This document shows positions 1 through 8,433 of a DNA stretch of 50,111 bases, piece after piece; the first letter of the stretch is position 1; every line of letters starts with the position of its first letter. The stretch spans positions 1 to 50,111 of the forward strand of contig CBFHVV010000013.1 in NCBI GenBank assembly GCA_965658965.1, given 5' to 3'. Position numbers and translations under genes: made by a program. This DNA comes from Croceimicrobium sp965658965. Its GTDB lineage: Bacteria; Bacteroidota; Bacteroidia; Flavobacteriales; Schleiferiaceae. Under the pieces are notes generated by a model. That model saw nothing but the letters and a program-made list of their open reading frames with translations. It was not told where the DNA came from and made no database searches.

Positions 1-52
1 CTTCCCCCATAGAGTAATAGCGTTTTTCGTCGTCCACCGTTTCTTCCTGCAT
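1..52 (-). CDS. MerR-family transcriptional regulator, N-terminal fragment (runs off the window)
   Basis: Only the first 17 codons are present. They read M-Q-E-E-T-V-D-D-E-K-R-Y-Y-S-M-G-E, matching the K-R-Y-Y-S-(I/M)-G-E opening of the MerR-type helix-turn-helix proteins that commonly follow an M23 peptidase gene next to alaS in Bacteroidota. The ATG overlaps the TAA of the peptidase gene by one base (TAATG), so the two are translationally coupled in one operon. The regulatory target cannot be inferred. The identification rests on the short motif plus gene order. Confidence 0.6.
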   Translation of the reverse strand, partial: MQEETVDDEKRYYSMGE

Positions 53-1023
53 TAGTCGAAGGATTGATTAGATTGACTGGCCATTTCAATAATAGTATTA
101 AACTCATCTGCCGATAATTCGCCGTAATAAAAGTTTACCGGATTAAGTCGTTCTCCATTTAAATGCACCTCATAGTGCAAGTGAGGCCCGCGCGAACGGC
201 CAGAGTTACCCACAAAACCAATCAAATCTCCGCGCTTCACTTTTTGCCCTACGCTTACATTATAATCATTCATGTGCGCATAAATAGTAATATAGCCGTA
301 ACCATGGTCAATCCTAACATGACGACCAAAACCGCTTGATTTAGAGTCTGCGCGAATTACTTCTCCATCGCCCGTAGCATAAATTGGAGTGCCAATTTCC
401 GCTGAGAAATCCATCCCAAAGTGCATTTTTGGCGCTTTTGTAAAAGGGTCTAAACGCCAGCCATAGCCAGAAGCCATGCGCTTTAAATTTTCGTTAGCCA
501 CTGGTTGTATGGCCGGAATACTTGCCAATAATTCTTTTTTATCCTTGGCCATTTCTACAATATCGTCGAAAGACTTACTCTGAACATAAACCTCCTTGGT
601 AATTTTATCTAGGCGTTCTGCTGTTGACATTATCAGTTCACTATTTTCAAAGCCTTCTAAACGGGCATAGCGATTGGCACCACCAAATCCCGCCTCGCGA
701 ACAGAAGCAGGCAAGGGCTCTGCCTCAAAAATTACCCGGTAAATATTATCATCCCTCTCTTGCAGGTCATTAATTACCGTGCTTACTTGATCCATTCTTT
801 CGTTGAGAATAGAAAACTGAATTTCCATATTCTCTAGCTCTCTGCGCAAGCGTTTTTCCTTGGGAGAATCAATAAAACTATCTGCCAAAAGAATTAATAC
901 AAAAGCAGCTAGAATTACTGAAGCAATGTAAATCAGACCATTACGCAAACGGTAAGCTGCATTTTTCTCAATTTTTCGATAAGAAAGTGTTTTCGGGTCG
1001 TAATAGTACTTGACCTTCGCCAT
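52..1023 (-). CDS. M23-family (LytM) peptidoglycan endopeptidase, membrane anchored
   Basis: 323 aa. A cytoplasmic basic N-terminus is followed by one membrane helix at about residues 30-50, a coiled-coil stretch at about 55-95, and a C-terminal LytM domain at about 185-295. The zinc-site residues of the family are all visible: H201xxxD205, H250, and the H281-x-H283 motif in GPHLHYE. An active enzyme of this kind cuts peptide cross-links of peptidoglycan in the periplasm, and coiled-coil M23 proteins often act in cell separation or growth. It is divergent from alaS and coupled to a MerR-type gene downstream. The start ATG (1021-1023) lies about 40 nt from a good Bacteroidota promoter. Confidence 0.9.
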   Translation of the reverse strand: MAKVKYYYDPKTLSYRKIEKNAAYRLRNGLIYIASVILAAFVLILLADSFIDSPKEKRLRRELENMEIQFSILNERMDQVSTVINDLQERDDNIYRVIFEAEPLPASVREAGFGGANRYARLEGFENSELIMSTAERLDKITKEVYVQSKSFDDIVEMAKDKKELLASIPAIQPVANENLKRMASGYGWRLDPFTKAPKMHFGMDFSAEIGTPIYATGDGEVIRADSKSSGFGRHVRIDHGYGYITIYAHMNDYNVSVGQKVKRGDLIGFVGNSGRSRGPHLHYEVHLNGERLNPVNFYYGELSADEFNTIIEMASQSNQSFD

Positions 1024-1065
1024 AATCCTTAATTTTGGCCTGTTTTAAAAAGATATTCAGGGCTT

Positions 1066-1096
1066 CGAAGATACGATAGCTCACAGTCTTTTTCAA
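1066..1096 (-). promoter_or_regulatory. Candidate Bacteroidota promoter for the M23 peptidase gene
   Basis: On the minus strand a TTG at 1094-1096 is separated by 20 nt from TATCTTCG at 1066-1073. This is one mismatch from the TAnnTTTG -7 box, and the spacing suits the -33/-7 promoter of the phylum. It points into the M23 gene, leaving a leader of roughly 40 nt. Confidence 0.45.
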
Positions 1097-1139
1097 ACCT
1101 TAGATTTTAGGTAATAAACAAGCCCTTGTTTAATTCATT

Positions 1140-3764
1140 ATGAGTACAGTTAAAAAGTGGACCGCCCAAGCCATACGCCAGCAATTCTTAGACTTTTATG
1201 CCGAAAGAAACCATAGCATAGTTCCTTCTGCTCCTCTGGTTATAAAAGGTGACCCAAGCCTGATGTTTACCAATGCTGGTATGAATCAGTTTAAGGATGC
1301 CTTTTTAGGAAATGCTAAGCCAGCCTCAGAAAGAGTTACTGACAGCCAAAAATGTTTGCGTGTTTCTGGTAAGCATAACGATTTGGAAGAAGTTGGTCAC
1401 GATACCTACCATCATACCATGTTTGAGATGCTGGGCAATTGGAGCTTTGGCGACTACTTTAAAACCGAGGCTATAAGTTGGGCTTGGGAGCTGCTTACCA
1501 AAGTTTTCGCTATCGATCCAGATATTTTATACGTTACCGTTTTTGAAGGCGACAAAGAAGACCGCTTAGAGCGCGATGAAGATGCTGCTAAAGAATGGGA
1601 AAAGTGGATTGCTAAAGAGCGTATTTTAAACGGCGATAAAAAAGATAATTTTTGGGAAATGGGCGCTACTGGCCCTTGTGGCCCTTGCTCAGAGATTCAT
1701 ATTGACTTGCGCAGCGCAGAGGAAAAAGCTAAAGTCAATGGGGCAGATTTGGTAAACCAAGATCACCCCCAAGTAGTGGAAGTTTGGAACCTGGTATTTA
1801 TGGAATTTAACCGCATGGCCGATGGTAGTCTTAAAAAGCTACCCGCACAACATGTGGATACTGGCATGGGCTTCGAGCGGTTATGTATGGCTTTACAAGG
1901 AGTTCAGTCAAATTACGATACCGACGTTTTTCAACCCATCATAAAAAAAATAAGTGCCCTAACTGGCATTAATTATGGCGATGATGAAAAAAGTGATATT
2001 GCCCTGCGAGTAATTGCCGATCACTTGCGGGCAGTGGCTTTTGCTATTGCAGATGGGCAACTCCCTTCTAATACTGGCGCTGGTTACGTTATTCGTCGTA
2101 TTTTAAGAAGAGCTATCCGTTATGGTTTCTCTTATCTCAACGCCAAGGAAGCTTTAATTTATAAGCTTATCGACACCCTGGCCGATCAGATGGGAGAGGC
2201 TTTCCCCGAAATTTTAAAGCAAAAAGAACTCGTTACCCGAGTAATACAGGAAGAAGAAAATTCCTTTCTCCGCACTTTGGAAACAGGATTAAATAGATTA
2301 GAACAAATCTGCCTTGAGCATAAAGAGGGCCCCATTGCCGGAGCATTAGTATTTGAACTTTACGACACTTTTGGCTTTCCCCCCGACCTTACCGCACTCA
2401 TTTTAAAAGAGCGTGGTTTAAGCTTTAACGAACGGGAATATGATGCTGCCATGGCCCAACAAAAAGAAAGAGCACGCGCTTCCAGTAAAATTGACACCGG
2501 CGATTGGGTTATTGTAGAAGAAGATGACAAGGAAGAGTTTGTGGGTTACGATCAAACTGAGGCCAAAGTGCGCATTACTCGGTATCGCGAGGTAATGTCG
2601 AAAAAGAAAAAACAGTATCAAATAGTATTAAATCTCACCCCTTTCTATCCCGAAGGTGGCGGACAAGTAGGAGACACAGGGAAATTAATTTCCGATAAAG
2701 AAAGCTTAGAGATTCTCGACACTAAAAAAGAACACGGCCTAATTATTCATTTCTGCAATAAGCTGCCGCAAGATGTGTCTTTATCTTTTCAAGCGATTGT
2801 CAATGAAAAATCACGCGAAAAAACCAGCCTCAATCATTCGGCTACGCACTTACTACACCAAGCATTGCGTGAGGTATTAGGCACGCATGTTGAACAAAAA
2901 GGATCACTTGTAAACGACCAACACCTGCGCTTCGACTTTAGCCATTTTAGCAAGCTTAGCAGCGAGGAAATGGAAGCGATTGAAAACTTGGTAAACCAGC
3001 GAATTCGCGCAAATTATAGCTTAGAAGAATTCCGTCAAATTCCTATCGACGAGGCAAAGAATATGGGTGCCATGGCTCTTTTTGGCGAAAAATACGGCGA
3101 TACCGTTAGAGCCATAAAATTTGGTGACAGTATTGAGCTTTGTGGGGGCATTCATGTTCCTGCTACCGGTAATATCGGCGTGTTTACTCTAGTTAGCGAA
3201 GGGGCCGTTGCCTCTGGGATTCGCAGAATTGAAGCGTATACTGGGGCCAAAGCACAAGAGTTTTACCGCAGTAAAGTTGAGCTTTTGCAAGAAGTACAAC
3301 AAGAGTTTAAAAACCCGAAAGACCTTCTTGCGGCCTTAAGTAGCTTAAAGAATGAGAACCAAGCCCTAAAAAAACAGGTAGAAGCTTTTCAGGCGGCACA
3401 AGCCGCCCAAGAAAAAAAGAACTGGGCTGATAGCCTAGAAAACATAAATGGCTTTGAACGCTTAATATTAGAAAGCAAACTTGATGCGAAGTCAATTAAA
3501 GACGCCCTCTTCCAATTAAAAGCCGAGCACCCACGTTTAATTGCAGTGGTAGGAAGCCGCGCCGATGCAAAAGCTCAAATTGCTGTAGCTATTGGTGATG
3601 AACTTTTAACAGAGAAAGACTGGAAAGCAGGTAGTCTAGTAAAAGAGTTTGCCGCCGAAATTCGCGGTGGGGGTGGCGGACAAGCAGGATTTGCAATGGC
3701 GGGTGGCAGCTACCCAGCAGGATTAGATTTGGCACTAAATAAAGCGAAAGAATTACTAAATTAA
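1140..3764 (+). CDS. alaS: Alanyl-tRNA synthetase
   Basis: 874 aa, the usual full length. It charges tRNA-Ala with alanine in the cytosol. The class II catalytic core occupies about residues 1-250, with LGNWSFGDYFK and the cysteine-rich GPCGPCSE segment. It is followed by the tRNA-recognition region, the editing domain with zinc ligands H566xxxH570 (HSATH) and C668xxxH672 (CGGIH), and the C-terminal DHHA1 domain with its RGGGGGQAGFA motif. Synthetic and editing functions therefore both look intact. It is divergent from the M23 gene and followed after only 4 nt by an outer-membrane protein gene, so the two are probably co-transcribed. Confidence 0.98.
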   Translation: MSTVKKWTAQAIRQQFLDFYAERNHSIVPSAPLVIKGDPSLMFTNAGMNQFKDAFLGNAKPASERVTDSQKCLRVSGKHNDLEEVGHDTYHHTMFEMLGNWSFGDYFKTEAISWAWELLTKVFAIDPDILYVTVFEGDKEDRLERDEDAAKEWEKWIAKERILNGDKKDNFWEMGATGPCGPCSEIHIDLRSAEEKAKVNGADLVNQDHPQVVEVWNLVFMEFNRMADGSLKKLPAQHVDTGMGFERLCMALQGVQSNYDTDVFQPIIKKISALTGINYGDDEKSDIALRVIADHLRAVAFAIADGQLPSNTGAGYVIRRILRRAIRYGFSYLNAKEALIYKLIDTLADQMGEAFPEILKQKELVTRVIQEEENSFLRTLETGLNRLEQICLEHKEGPIAGALVFELYDTFGFPPDLTALILKERGLSFNEREYDAAMAQQKERARASSKIDTGDWVIVEEDDKEEFVGYDQTEAKVRITRYREVMSKKKKQYQIVLNLTPFYPEGGGQVGDTGKLISDKESLEILDTKKEHGLIIHFCNKLPQDVSLSFQAIVNEKSREKTSLNHSATHLLHQALREVLGTHVEQKGSLVNDQHLRFDFSHFSKLSSEEMEAIENLVNQRIRANYSLEEFRQIPIDEAKNMGAMALFGEKYGDTVRAIKFGDSIELCGGIHVPATGNIGVFTLVSEGAVASGIRRIEAYTGAKAQEFYRSKVELLQEVQQEFKNPKDLLAALSSLKNENQALKKQVEAFQAAQAAQEKKNWADSLENINGFERLILESKLDAKSIKDALFQLKAEHPRLIAVVGSRADAKAQIAVAIGDELLTEKDWKAGSLVKEFAAEIRGGGGGQAGFAMAGGSYPAGLDLALNKAKELLN

Positions 3765-3768
3765 ACCC

Positions 3769-4503
3769 ATGAAAAAACTCATCCTTCTTAGTTTACTTTT
3801 AAGCAGTATTGGCCTTTGGGCTCAACCCGACGATGAAATTGTTTACTATACCGATAGCAAAGTAAGTGAGTCTAAATTTAGGTTACACCTCAATGCTAAT
3901 CCCTATTACACAGACATGCGTCTTATTAATAGCGATGCCGAAAATAGCCTAATTAGCTCTTTCGATGAAGATAATAATACGCGAGGCGGCTTTGCTTTCA
4001 ATTTTGGTTTAGACCTTTTTTATGAATTAGCGCCCTCCTTTCACGTAGGTTTGGGGGTAAATCGTGCCTATGGCCGTTATACGGTAGAAGGAGTGAATTT
4101 AGATTTGGACGAAGATGGCATCTATCAATTTGCCGACGACCAGGTAGAAGTAAGTATGATTTCGGTTCCTTTAAAAGTAAATTTCAATACCAATATATCC
4201 GAAGTATTTAGCTTGGAAGTGATCCCCATGGTGGAGATGAACTTTTTAGATAGCTACGTGGCCAATATCGACTATAGCGACCCTACTTTTAAGGATGAAG
4301 TTTTAAACCTAAGCGATGACTTGCGCGACTTCAACTGGACAGTGGGCCTTTCTTTAGGCGGCACTTATTGGTTTTCTGACTCCTGGGGCGTTTTTGTAAG
4401 AGCTTCAGCAAAATACATGCTCAACGATATGATTGCCGAAGATTGGCCGCGCGAAACACTCATCAATTTTGGTGGCAATTTAGGCTTACAAGTAAAATTC
4501 TAA
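3769..4503 (+). CDS. Outer-membrane beta-barrel protein, unknown function
   Basis: 244 aa with a clear Sec signal peptide (MKKLILLSLLLSSIGLWAQ). After it come alternating hydrophobic/polar strands ending in an aromatic-rich strand (LGLQVKF), typical of small Bacteroidota beta-barrels of the OMP_b-brl type. The first 60 mature residues are acidic and asparagine-rich. The gene starts 4 nt after alaS, so it likely shares its transcript, although a functional link to alaS is not obvious. No catalytic motif is visible. A structural porin-like or scaffold role is inferred only from fold class. Confidence 0.75.
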   Translation: MKKLILLSLLLSSIGLWAQPDDEIVYYTDSKVSESKFRLHLNANPYYTDMRLINSDAENSLISSFDEDNNTRGGFAFNFGLDLFYELAPSFHVGLGVNRAYGRYTVEGVNLDLDEDGIYQFADDQVEVSMISVPLKVNFNTNISEVFSLEVIPMVEMNFLDSYVANIDYSDPTFKDEVLNLSDDLRDFNWTVGLSLGGTYWFSDSWGVFVRASAKYMLNDMIAEDWPRETLINFGGNLGLQVKF

Positions 4504-4524
4504 ACTTAAGTTCCGCTTCTTAGC

Positions 4525-4938
4525 TTAAGGAACCAAAACGGCCTCGATATTATCGGGGCCACTTCCGTCATTTGCCGTAAAACTCAAGGATATTTGGGAA
4601 AAAGATGCATTCGCCTGCCCCGAGCCTTGAAAGCTAATACCATTACTATTTTGGCTGGGAATACTAAGACTATTACCACTAATTAAGGCTACCACATTGG
4701 TCCCCGCCTCATTATACAAGCCCGCAATAACAATTTCATCGTCTTGCGTTCCAGCACTAATATTTACCGAGTAAAACTGCGGGTGGTTAATCCCCGTGTT
4801 TTCCGTTACTTGCCAAACACCTAAGTACTCTGCCCTATTCGCAAGAGGATCTTCTGAAGTGTCGTCTGGGGCACAGGCATAGCTAATACTCAATAGCAGT
4901 ATCAAGGATGCCCACAATTTTACTCTTAAATATTTCAA
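4525..4938 (-). CDS. Small putative lipoprotein
   Basis: 137 aa. The N-terminus is a hydrophobic signal ending in S-Y-A-C, an imperfect lipobox, so lipidation at that cysteine is probable. The mature part opens with an acidic Asp/Glu/Ser linker and then a small, mostly beta domain rich in Asn, Ser and Gly. The start is a TTG (4936-4938) one base after the TAA of the upstream OmpH-like gene, which implies translational coupling. No ATG is available nearby in this frame. I do not recognise the family. Confidence 0.6.
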   Translation of the reverse strand: MKYLRVKLWASLILLLSISYACAPDDTSEDPLANRAEYLGVWQVTENTGINHPQFYSVNISAGTQDDEIVIAGLYNEAGTNVVALISGNSLSIPSQNSNGISFQGSGQANASFSQISLSFTANDGSGPDNIEAVLVP

Positions 4939-4939
4939 T

Positions 4940-5545
4940 TTATTTTTTCTCAGCTTTTTTGTTAGCGTAGGTTTTATTTAAACCCTCTACTACTATATCG
5001 GTAATATCCCACTTAGGGTTGGCTGCCAAAAGGCTAGAAGTAGGATCATAGCTAAAAATAAAATCATAACCCTTTTCTACTTTCAGGCTATCCAACAAAA
5101 CATCCATATCTTCTTTTAAAAGCATGGTTAGTTCCTGTTCTTCTTGGGCTAAAGCTTGACTTTGCTGATCGCGGTACATCATCAACTCCTGTTGTTTTTG
5201 CTGCAATTCAGCCTGTGCTTGCTGAATTTGTTGTGGACTCATCTTATCTGCCTGCTGCTCTAAAATGGTAATATTTTCTTGAAAGGCGCGCGATTTATTG
5301 GCTAAATCAGCCTCCATATCCTTTGCTCTACCTTCTAACTTTGCTTTTAACTCTTGGTGATATTCGTATTTAGAAACCAAGCTATCGGTATTAACGTAGG
5401 CCAAGCGTAATTCCCCATCTGCTTTAGCGGGCATTTCTTTAGCAGCGCTTTCGCTAGATGCGCTTGTATTGGCGCCAGGATTAACTAAAAGATATATTAC
5501 CCCGATTAAAGCCAAGGCGGATAGAATGGTGCTAAGATTTTTCAT
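4940..5545 (-). CDS. OmpH/Skp-family periplasmic chaperone
   Basis: 201 aa. An N-terminal membrane/signal segment is followed by a low-complexity linker (about 25-45). The OmpH/Skp domain starts at LRLAYVNTDSLV, includes a long glutamine-rich coiled coil (about 65-160), and closes with a conserved KGYDFIFSYDPTS strand segment. Skp-like proteins form trimers that hold unfolded outer-membrane proteins in the periplasm. This copy is separate from the two OmpH genes beside bamA at 35-36 kb, so the window encodes three paralogues. It lies between a PagL-like barrel gene upstream and a lipoprotein gene one base downstream. Confidence 0.85.
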   Translation of the reverse strand: MKNLSTILSALALIGVIYLLVNPGANTSASSESAAKEMPAKADGELRLAYVNTDSLVSKYEYHQELKAKLEGRAKDMEADLANKSRAFQENITILEQQADKMSPQQIQQAQAELQQKQQELMMYRDQQSQALAQEEQELTMLLKEDMDVLLDSLKVEKGYDFIFSYDPTSSLLAANPKWDITDIVVEGLNKTYANKKAEKK

Positions 5546-5559
5546 TGAAATATTTTTTG

Positions 5560-5567
5560 CAAAACTA
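5560..5567 (-). promoter_or_regulatory. Candidate -7 box for the OmpH-like gene
   Basis: The minus strand reads TAGTTTTG, a perfect TAnnTTTG match, 14 nt before the OmpH start codon. A -33 TTG at ideal distance is not present; the nearest, at 5590-5592, leaves 22 nt. The box lies just after the upstream PagL-like gene, so it would act as an internal promoter. Confidence 0.4.
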
Positions 5568-5581
5568 GGGATAGATTTTGT

Positions 5582-6670
5582 TTAAAAAACAAAGTGATAA
5601 GTAAATCGAAAATCTAAAAACTCGGCTACCTGCGCATGAGCTTTTAAAGCGGGACCCAAACCAAAGTAAGGCCGTGGGTAATACAAAAGATAATAATTTT
5701 GATACCAATTAGCAGCGGCGCCGTAATCTTTGTAGAGGTAAAAACCAGCCTGCTGACCAAAGCGAAATTTACCCAAAATAAACTCGTGTCCAATTAATGC
5801 AGCCGCCTGCCAACTTTTCTTAGCCAGCCCTTGGCGGGAGATGATTTCCTTGTGCGCGTAGTTTTCCAAAATTGACAAGGCTACTGTAAAACCTGAAATT
5901 CGCGCCCACTGCCGGTGGTATTGCGCTCTAAAACCATAAACCAAATAGGTAACATCCTGCTCATTAAAAGCATCGCCTACCGTTCCACCCGCTTGGGCTG
6001 CCCAAAAAGAATGTAAGGAAATGGCTTGTATGCTCTCCTGTCGCCAGTCGCTTTCTTCTCTCCTTAAATTAAACTTTGCGGGCCTGAGACTATAATCTAA
6101 TTGCAAAGCCAAACTAGGGTAATTTAGGCCTTTATTAGGCTCACGAATACCACCATTAGAAACATGATTGTAGCGGGCGCGTAAGCCTAAAAACCATTGC
6201 TCATCTAGGGCCACCGAAAAACCTGCACCCATCATTACAAAGGCACTTAGCGGCAAACTATAGCTTAGGTTTAAAGGATTAGTTTGCCGATCAAAAGGTT
6301 GGGTTAAAGCGCTTAAACCGATTCCTCCACGAAAGTGAAAAAAGAAATTTTCCGATAGTTTGTACCAAGGCTCTAGATAGCCATATAAAGGAAAACCAGA
6401 ACCTAAAACTGAACGATTATCATAATTATGCCAGCCGGTGCTGAGGCCCAAACGAGGATAGCAGTTGCAATTTTGGTAGTTCTTTTTTGTGATGCGCCAC
6501 TGCGAGTAATCGAAATTAAGGGCGCGGGGATAGGATTGACCAATAGGGGCGACATCTTGACTATGCAGAAACAAAAAACCGTAATCGCCACTAAGGGAAA
6601 GAACCGGCGTTTTTTGAGCCTGTATAAGCAAACTTAAAAGTAAGCTTAGACTTATTGCGAGCGCCTTCAT
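5582..6670 (-). CDS. PagL-like acyloxyacyl hydrolase / lipid A 3-O-deacylase, outer membrane
   Basis: 362 aa with a signal peptide (MKALAISLSLLLSLLIQAQ) and beta-barrel-like alternation throughout. Residues around H169 and S171 read YNHVSNGGIREPNKG, which matches the H-x-S-N-G active-site segment of PagL-type lipid A deacylases; in that family the histidine and serine are catalytic with a glutamate. The Bacteroidota relatives are usually longer than the roughly 170-aa Pseudomonas enzyme, as here. The predicted role is removal of an acyl chain from lipid A in the outer membrane, but substrate is inferred. It follows an SGNH hydrolase gene after 3 nt, suggesting a small lipid-modification operon. 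Confidence 0.7.
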   Translation of the reverse strand: MKALAISLSLLLSLLIQAQKTPVLSLSGDYGFLFLHSQDVAPIGQSYPRALNFDYSQWRITKKNYQNCNCYPRLGLSTGWHNYDNRSVLGSGFPLYGYLEPWYKLSENFFFHFRGGIGLSALTQPFDRQTNPLNLSYSLPLSAFVMMGAGFSVALDEQWFLGLRARYNHVSNGGIREPNKGLNYPSLALQLDYSLRPAKFNLRREESDWRQESIQAISLHSFWAAQAGGTVGDAFNEQDVTYLVYGFRAQYHRQWARISGFTVALSILENYAHKEIISRQGLAKKSWQAAALIGHEFILGKFRFGQQAGFYLYKDYGAAANWYQNYYLLYYPRPYFGLGPALKAHAQVAEFLDFRFTYHFVF

Positions 6671-6673
6671 GAG

Positions 6674-7378
6674 TCAGGGATTTATTCTTTCTGCAAATAT
6701 TGGATAAAGCAATTGTAGCCACTGCTGCTGCATCTTGGCCGAAAAATGCAAGCCATCGGCGGCAATCAAAGAGCTGTCATTTAAGGCTGTACGGCTTAAG
6801 CTTGTAATATCTACAAAAACAACTCCCGCTTCGCTAGCAATAGATTTTTGTGCTGCATTAAATGCGTCAATCTGCTCTGCAATTTCTGTTCTACTGCCTG
6901 CTCCTGCCGGACTTACCCCCCAATCGGGGATACTAATAACGACAAGCCTTGTAGTATCGCCATCTGCGAAAGCAATAGCTTGACTAAGTAATTGCCGAAA
7001 CTCAATTTTATATTCTTCCAGCGAACGCTGTTGATACTGATTATTTACTCCAATTAGTAGGCTAACCAAATTAAAATTAGCCGCAGGCAAGCTACGATTA
7101 ATGCCATTTTGCAGATCGCGGGTAGTCCAGCCGTTTTGCGCAATTACCTGCACTTTTAAACTATCTACGTTATCGCTTAAACCTAAACTATCCGCAAAAA
7201 TCTGAGGGTACGCCTTCTCAGAACCAATTGCAGTACCAATAGTATAGGAATCGCCTAAGGCTAAATAGCGCAAAGTAGCTCCCTCTACCTGCCTATCGTT
7301 TTGATTGGGCTGGGCTTTATTTTTAGAACAAGCGAAGAGTGAAATTAAGAGAGCAAAAAATAAAGATCTACGCATCAT
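6674..7378 (-). CDS. SGNH/GDSL-family hydrolase lipoprotein
   Basis: 234 aa. The signal ends in L-F-A-C (lipobox, C17), so the enzyme is probably a membrane-anchored lipoprotein. The SGNH blocks are visible: GDSYTIG with nucleophile S44, the block III segment LIGVNNQYQ, and the C-terminal DGLHFS carrying the Asp-His pair. Enzymes of this fold hydrolyse ester bonds of lipids or acetylated sugars; the substrate is unknown. The next ATG codon is also a possible start. It is divergent from engB and sits directly upstream of the PagL-like gene. Confidence 0.85.
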   Translation of the reverse strand: MMRRSLFFALLISLFACSKNKAQPNQNDRQVEGATLRYLALGDSYTIGTAIGSEKAYPQIFADSLGLSDNVDSLKVQVIAQNGWTTRDLQNGINRSLPAANFNLVSLLIGVNNQYQQRSLEEYKIEFRQLLSQAIAFADGDTTRLVVISIPDWGVSPAGAGSRTEIAEQIDAFNAAQKSIASEAGVVFVDITSLSRTALNDSSLIAADGLHFSAKMQQQWLQLLYPIFAERINP

Positions 7379-7425
7379 AGCTTTTTTTTGCTAAGCTAGT
7401 AAATGAATCAACCGCGTGCATTAAT

Positions 7426-7433
7426 TACCTTTG
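7426..7433 (+). promoter_or_regulatory. -7 box for engB, 4 nt from the start codon
   Basis: TACCTTTG is a perfect TAnnTTTG match, ending 4 nt before the engB ATG at 7438. Transcription would begin at or within a few bases of the start codon, giving a leaderless or nearly leaderless mRNA. The -33 region holds only a partial match (ATG at 7403-7405). Confidence 0.5.
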
Positions 7434-7437
7434 TGCC

Positions 7438-8034
7438 ATGGAAATTAAAACCGCCGAATTTTTACTGAGCAATACCGATATCGCTAAATGTCCGCAAGAC
7501 GGCAAGCCTGAATATGCTTTTATAGGGCGCAGTAATGTAGGCAAGAGCAGCTTAATCAATAAGCTGGTAAATCATAAAAATCTCGCACATACTTCTGGTA
7601 AGCCTGGCAAGACCCAATTAATTAACCATTTCATAATTAATGAGGCTTGGTATTTAGTGGATTTACCGGGCTATGGTTATGCCAAAGTGAGTAAAACCAG
7701 TCGTAGTAAATTCCAGAAAATGATAGAGGATTATATCCTCGAACGCCCCACTTTAATCAACCTATTTGTACTGATTGACTCGCGCCACGAGCCCCAAAAA
7801 ATCGACCTCGAGTTTATGGAGTGGCTAGGCGAAAATGGCATTCCTTTTAGTATGGTTTTCACCAAGATTGATAAACTAAAAGTAAACCAGTTTAACCGCA
7901 ATTTAAAAGCCTACAATAGCAAGATGTTGGAAACCTGGCACGAACTGCCGGTGCAATTTGCTACTTCTGCCGAAAGCGGCGCAGGCAAAGCAGAGATTTT
8001 AAGCTATATCGGAGAGATTAATGAAAAGCTCTAA
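7438..8034 (+). CDS. engB: Ribosome biogenesis GTP-binding protein EngB/YsxC
   Basis: 198 aa, normal length for the family. The GTPase motifs are all present in order: G1 GRSNVGKSS, G2 threonine in the PGKTQ segment, G3 DLPGYGYA, G4 TKIDKL and a G5-like TSAESG near the end. EngB/YsxC assists late assembly of the large ribosomal subunit. The gene converges on gldC with a 4-bp overlap, so neither gene can have its own terminator between them. It is expressed from a promoter placed almost on top of the start codon. Confidence 0.96.
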   Translation: MEIKTAEFLLSNTDIAKCPQDGKPEYAFIGRSNVGKSSLINKLVNHKNLAHTSGKPGKTQLINHFIINEAWYLVDLPGYGYAKVSKTSRSKFQKMIEDYILERPTLINLFVLIDSRHEPQKIDLEFMEWLGENGIPFSMVFTKIDKLKVNQFNRNLKAYNSKMLETWHELPVQFATSAESGAGKAEILSYIGEINEKL

Positions 8035-8372
8035 GAGCGTTTTAAAACATTAAGTTTTTCGCCCAGCTCTAAGCTATAATCGCGCAGCTCTTTTGCCAAA
8101 TCTGCCTCACCTCCAGCACGTTCTAGCGTATCCGCCAAAGCCATAATATTTTGGTGGATATACTTTTTCATCTGATCTAAAGGCATATCCTTAGTCCATA
8201 GATCAATGCGCAAAGTTTCTTGAGCCTTCTCATCCCAAACCGACAACATCATCGCCTTAGTCTTGGCATTATCCACCCCACTATCAGGAGCATCCCAGGT
8301 AATCGTTTCAGGTACCTTATTTTCGTCTAAAGAAATTTGCAATTTAATATCGGAGGTATGTGCAATGGCCAT
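8031..8372 (-). CDS. gldC: Gliding motility protein GldC
   Basis: 113 aa from the ATG at 8370-8372; an upstream TTG in frame is less likely because it would shorten the leader to 8 nt. The sequence opens with HTSDIKLQISLDENKVPE and contains LSVWDEKAQETLRIDLWTKDMPLDQM, the characteristic conserved part of GldC. No signal peptide is present, consistent with a cytoplasmic protein. In Flavobacterium, GldC enhances gliding and is encoded next to gldB, as here. The downstream end overlaps engB by 4 bp. Confidence 0.92.
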   Translation of the reverse strand: MAIAHTSDIKLQISLDENKVPETITWDAPDSGVDNAKTKAMMLSVWDEKAQETLRIDLWTKDMPLDQMKKYIHQNIMALADTLERAGGEADLAKELRDYSLELGEKLNVLKRS

Positions 8373-8386
8373 AATCAAAATTTTGG

Positions 8387-8394
8387 CAAAGGTA
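8387..8394 (-). promoter_or_regulatory. -7 box for gldC
   Basis: The minus strand reads TACCTTTG, a perfect TAnnTTTG match, 14 nt upstream of the chosen gldC ATG. It gives gldC its own promoter in the 61-bp gap behind gldB. No convincing -33 TTG is visible. Confidence 0.45.
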
Positions 8395-8433
8395 CATTTT
8401 CACATTATTAAAAGGTAGGAAAGGCCCGAATGT

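Noticed and set aside
4504..4524. Terminator after the barrel gene (GTTCC ... GGAAC).
   Set aside because: A 5-bp stem with a 14-nt loop and no T-run is too weak.
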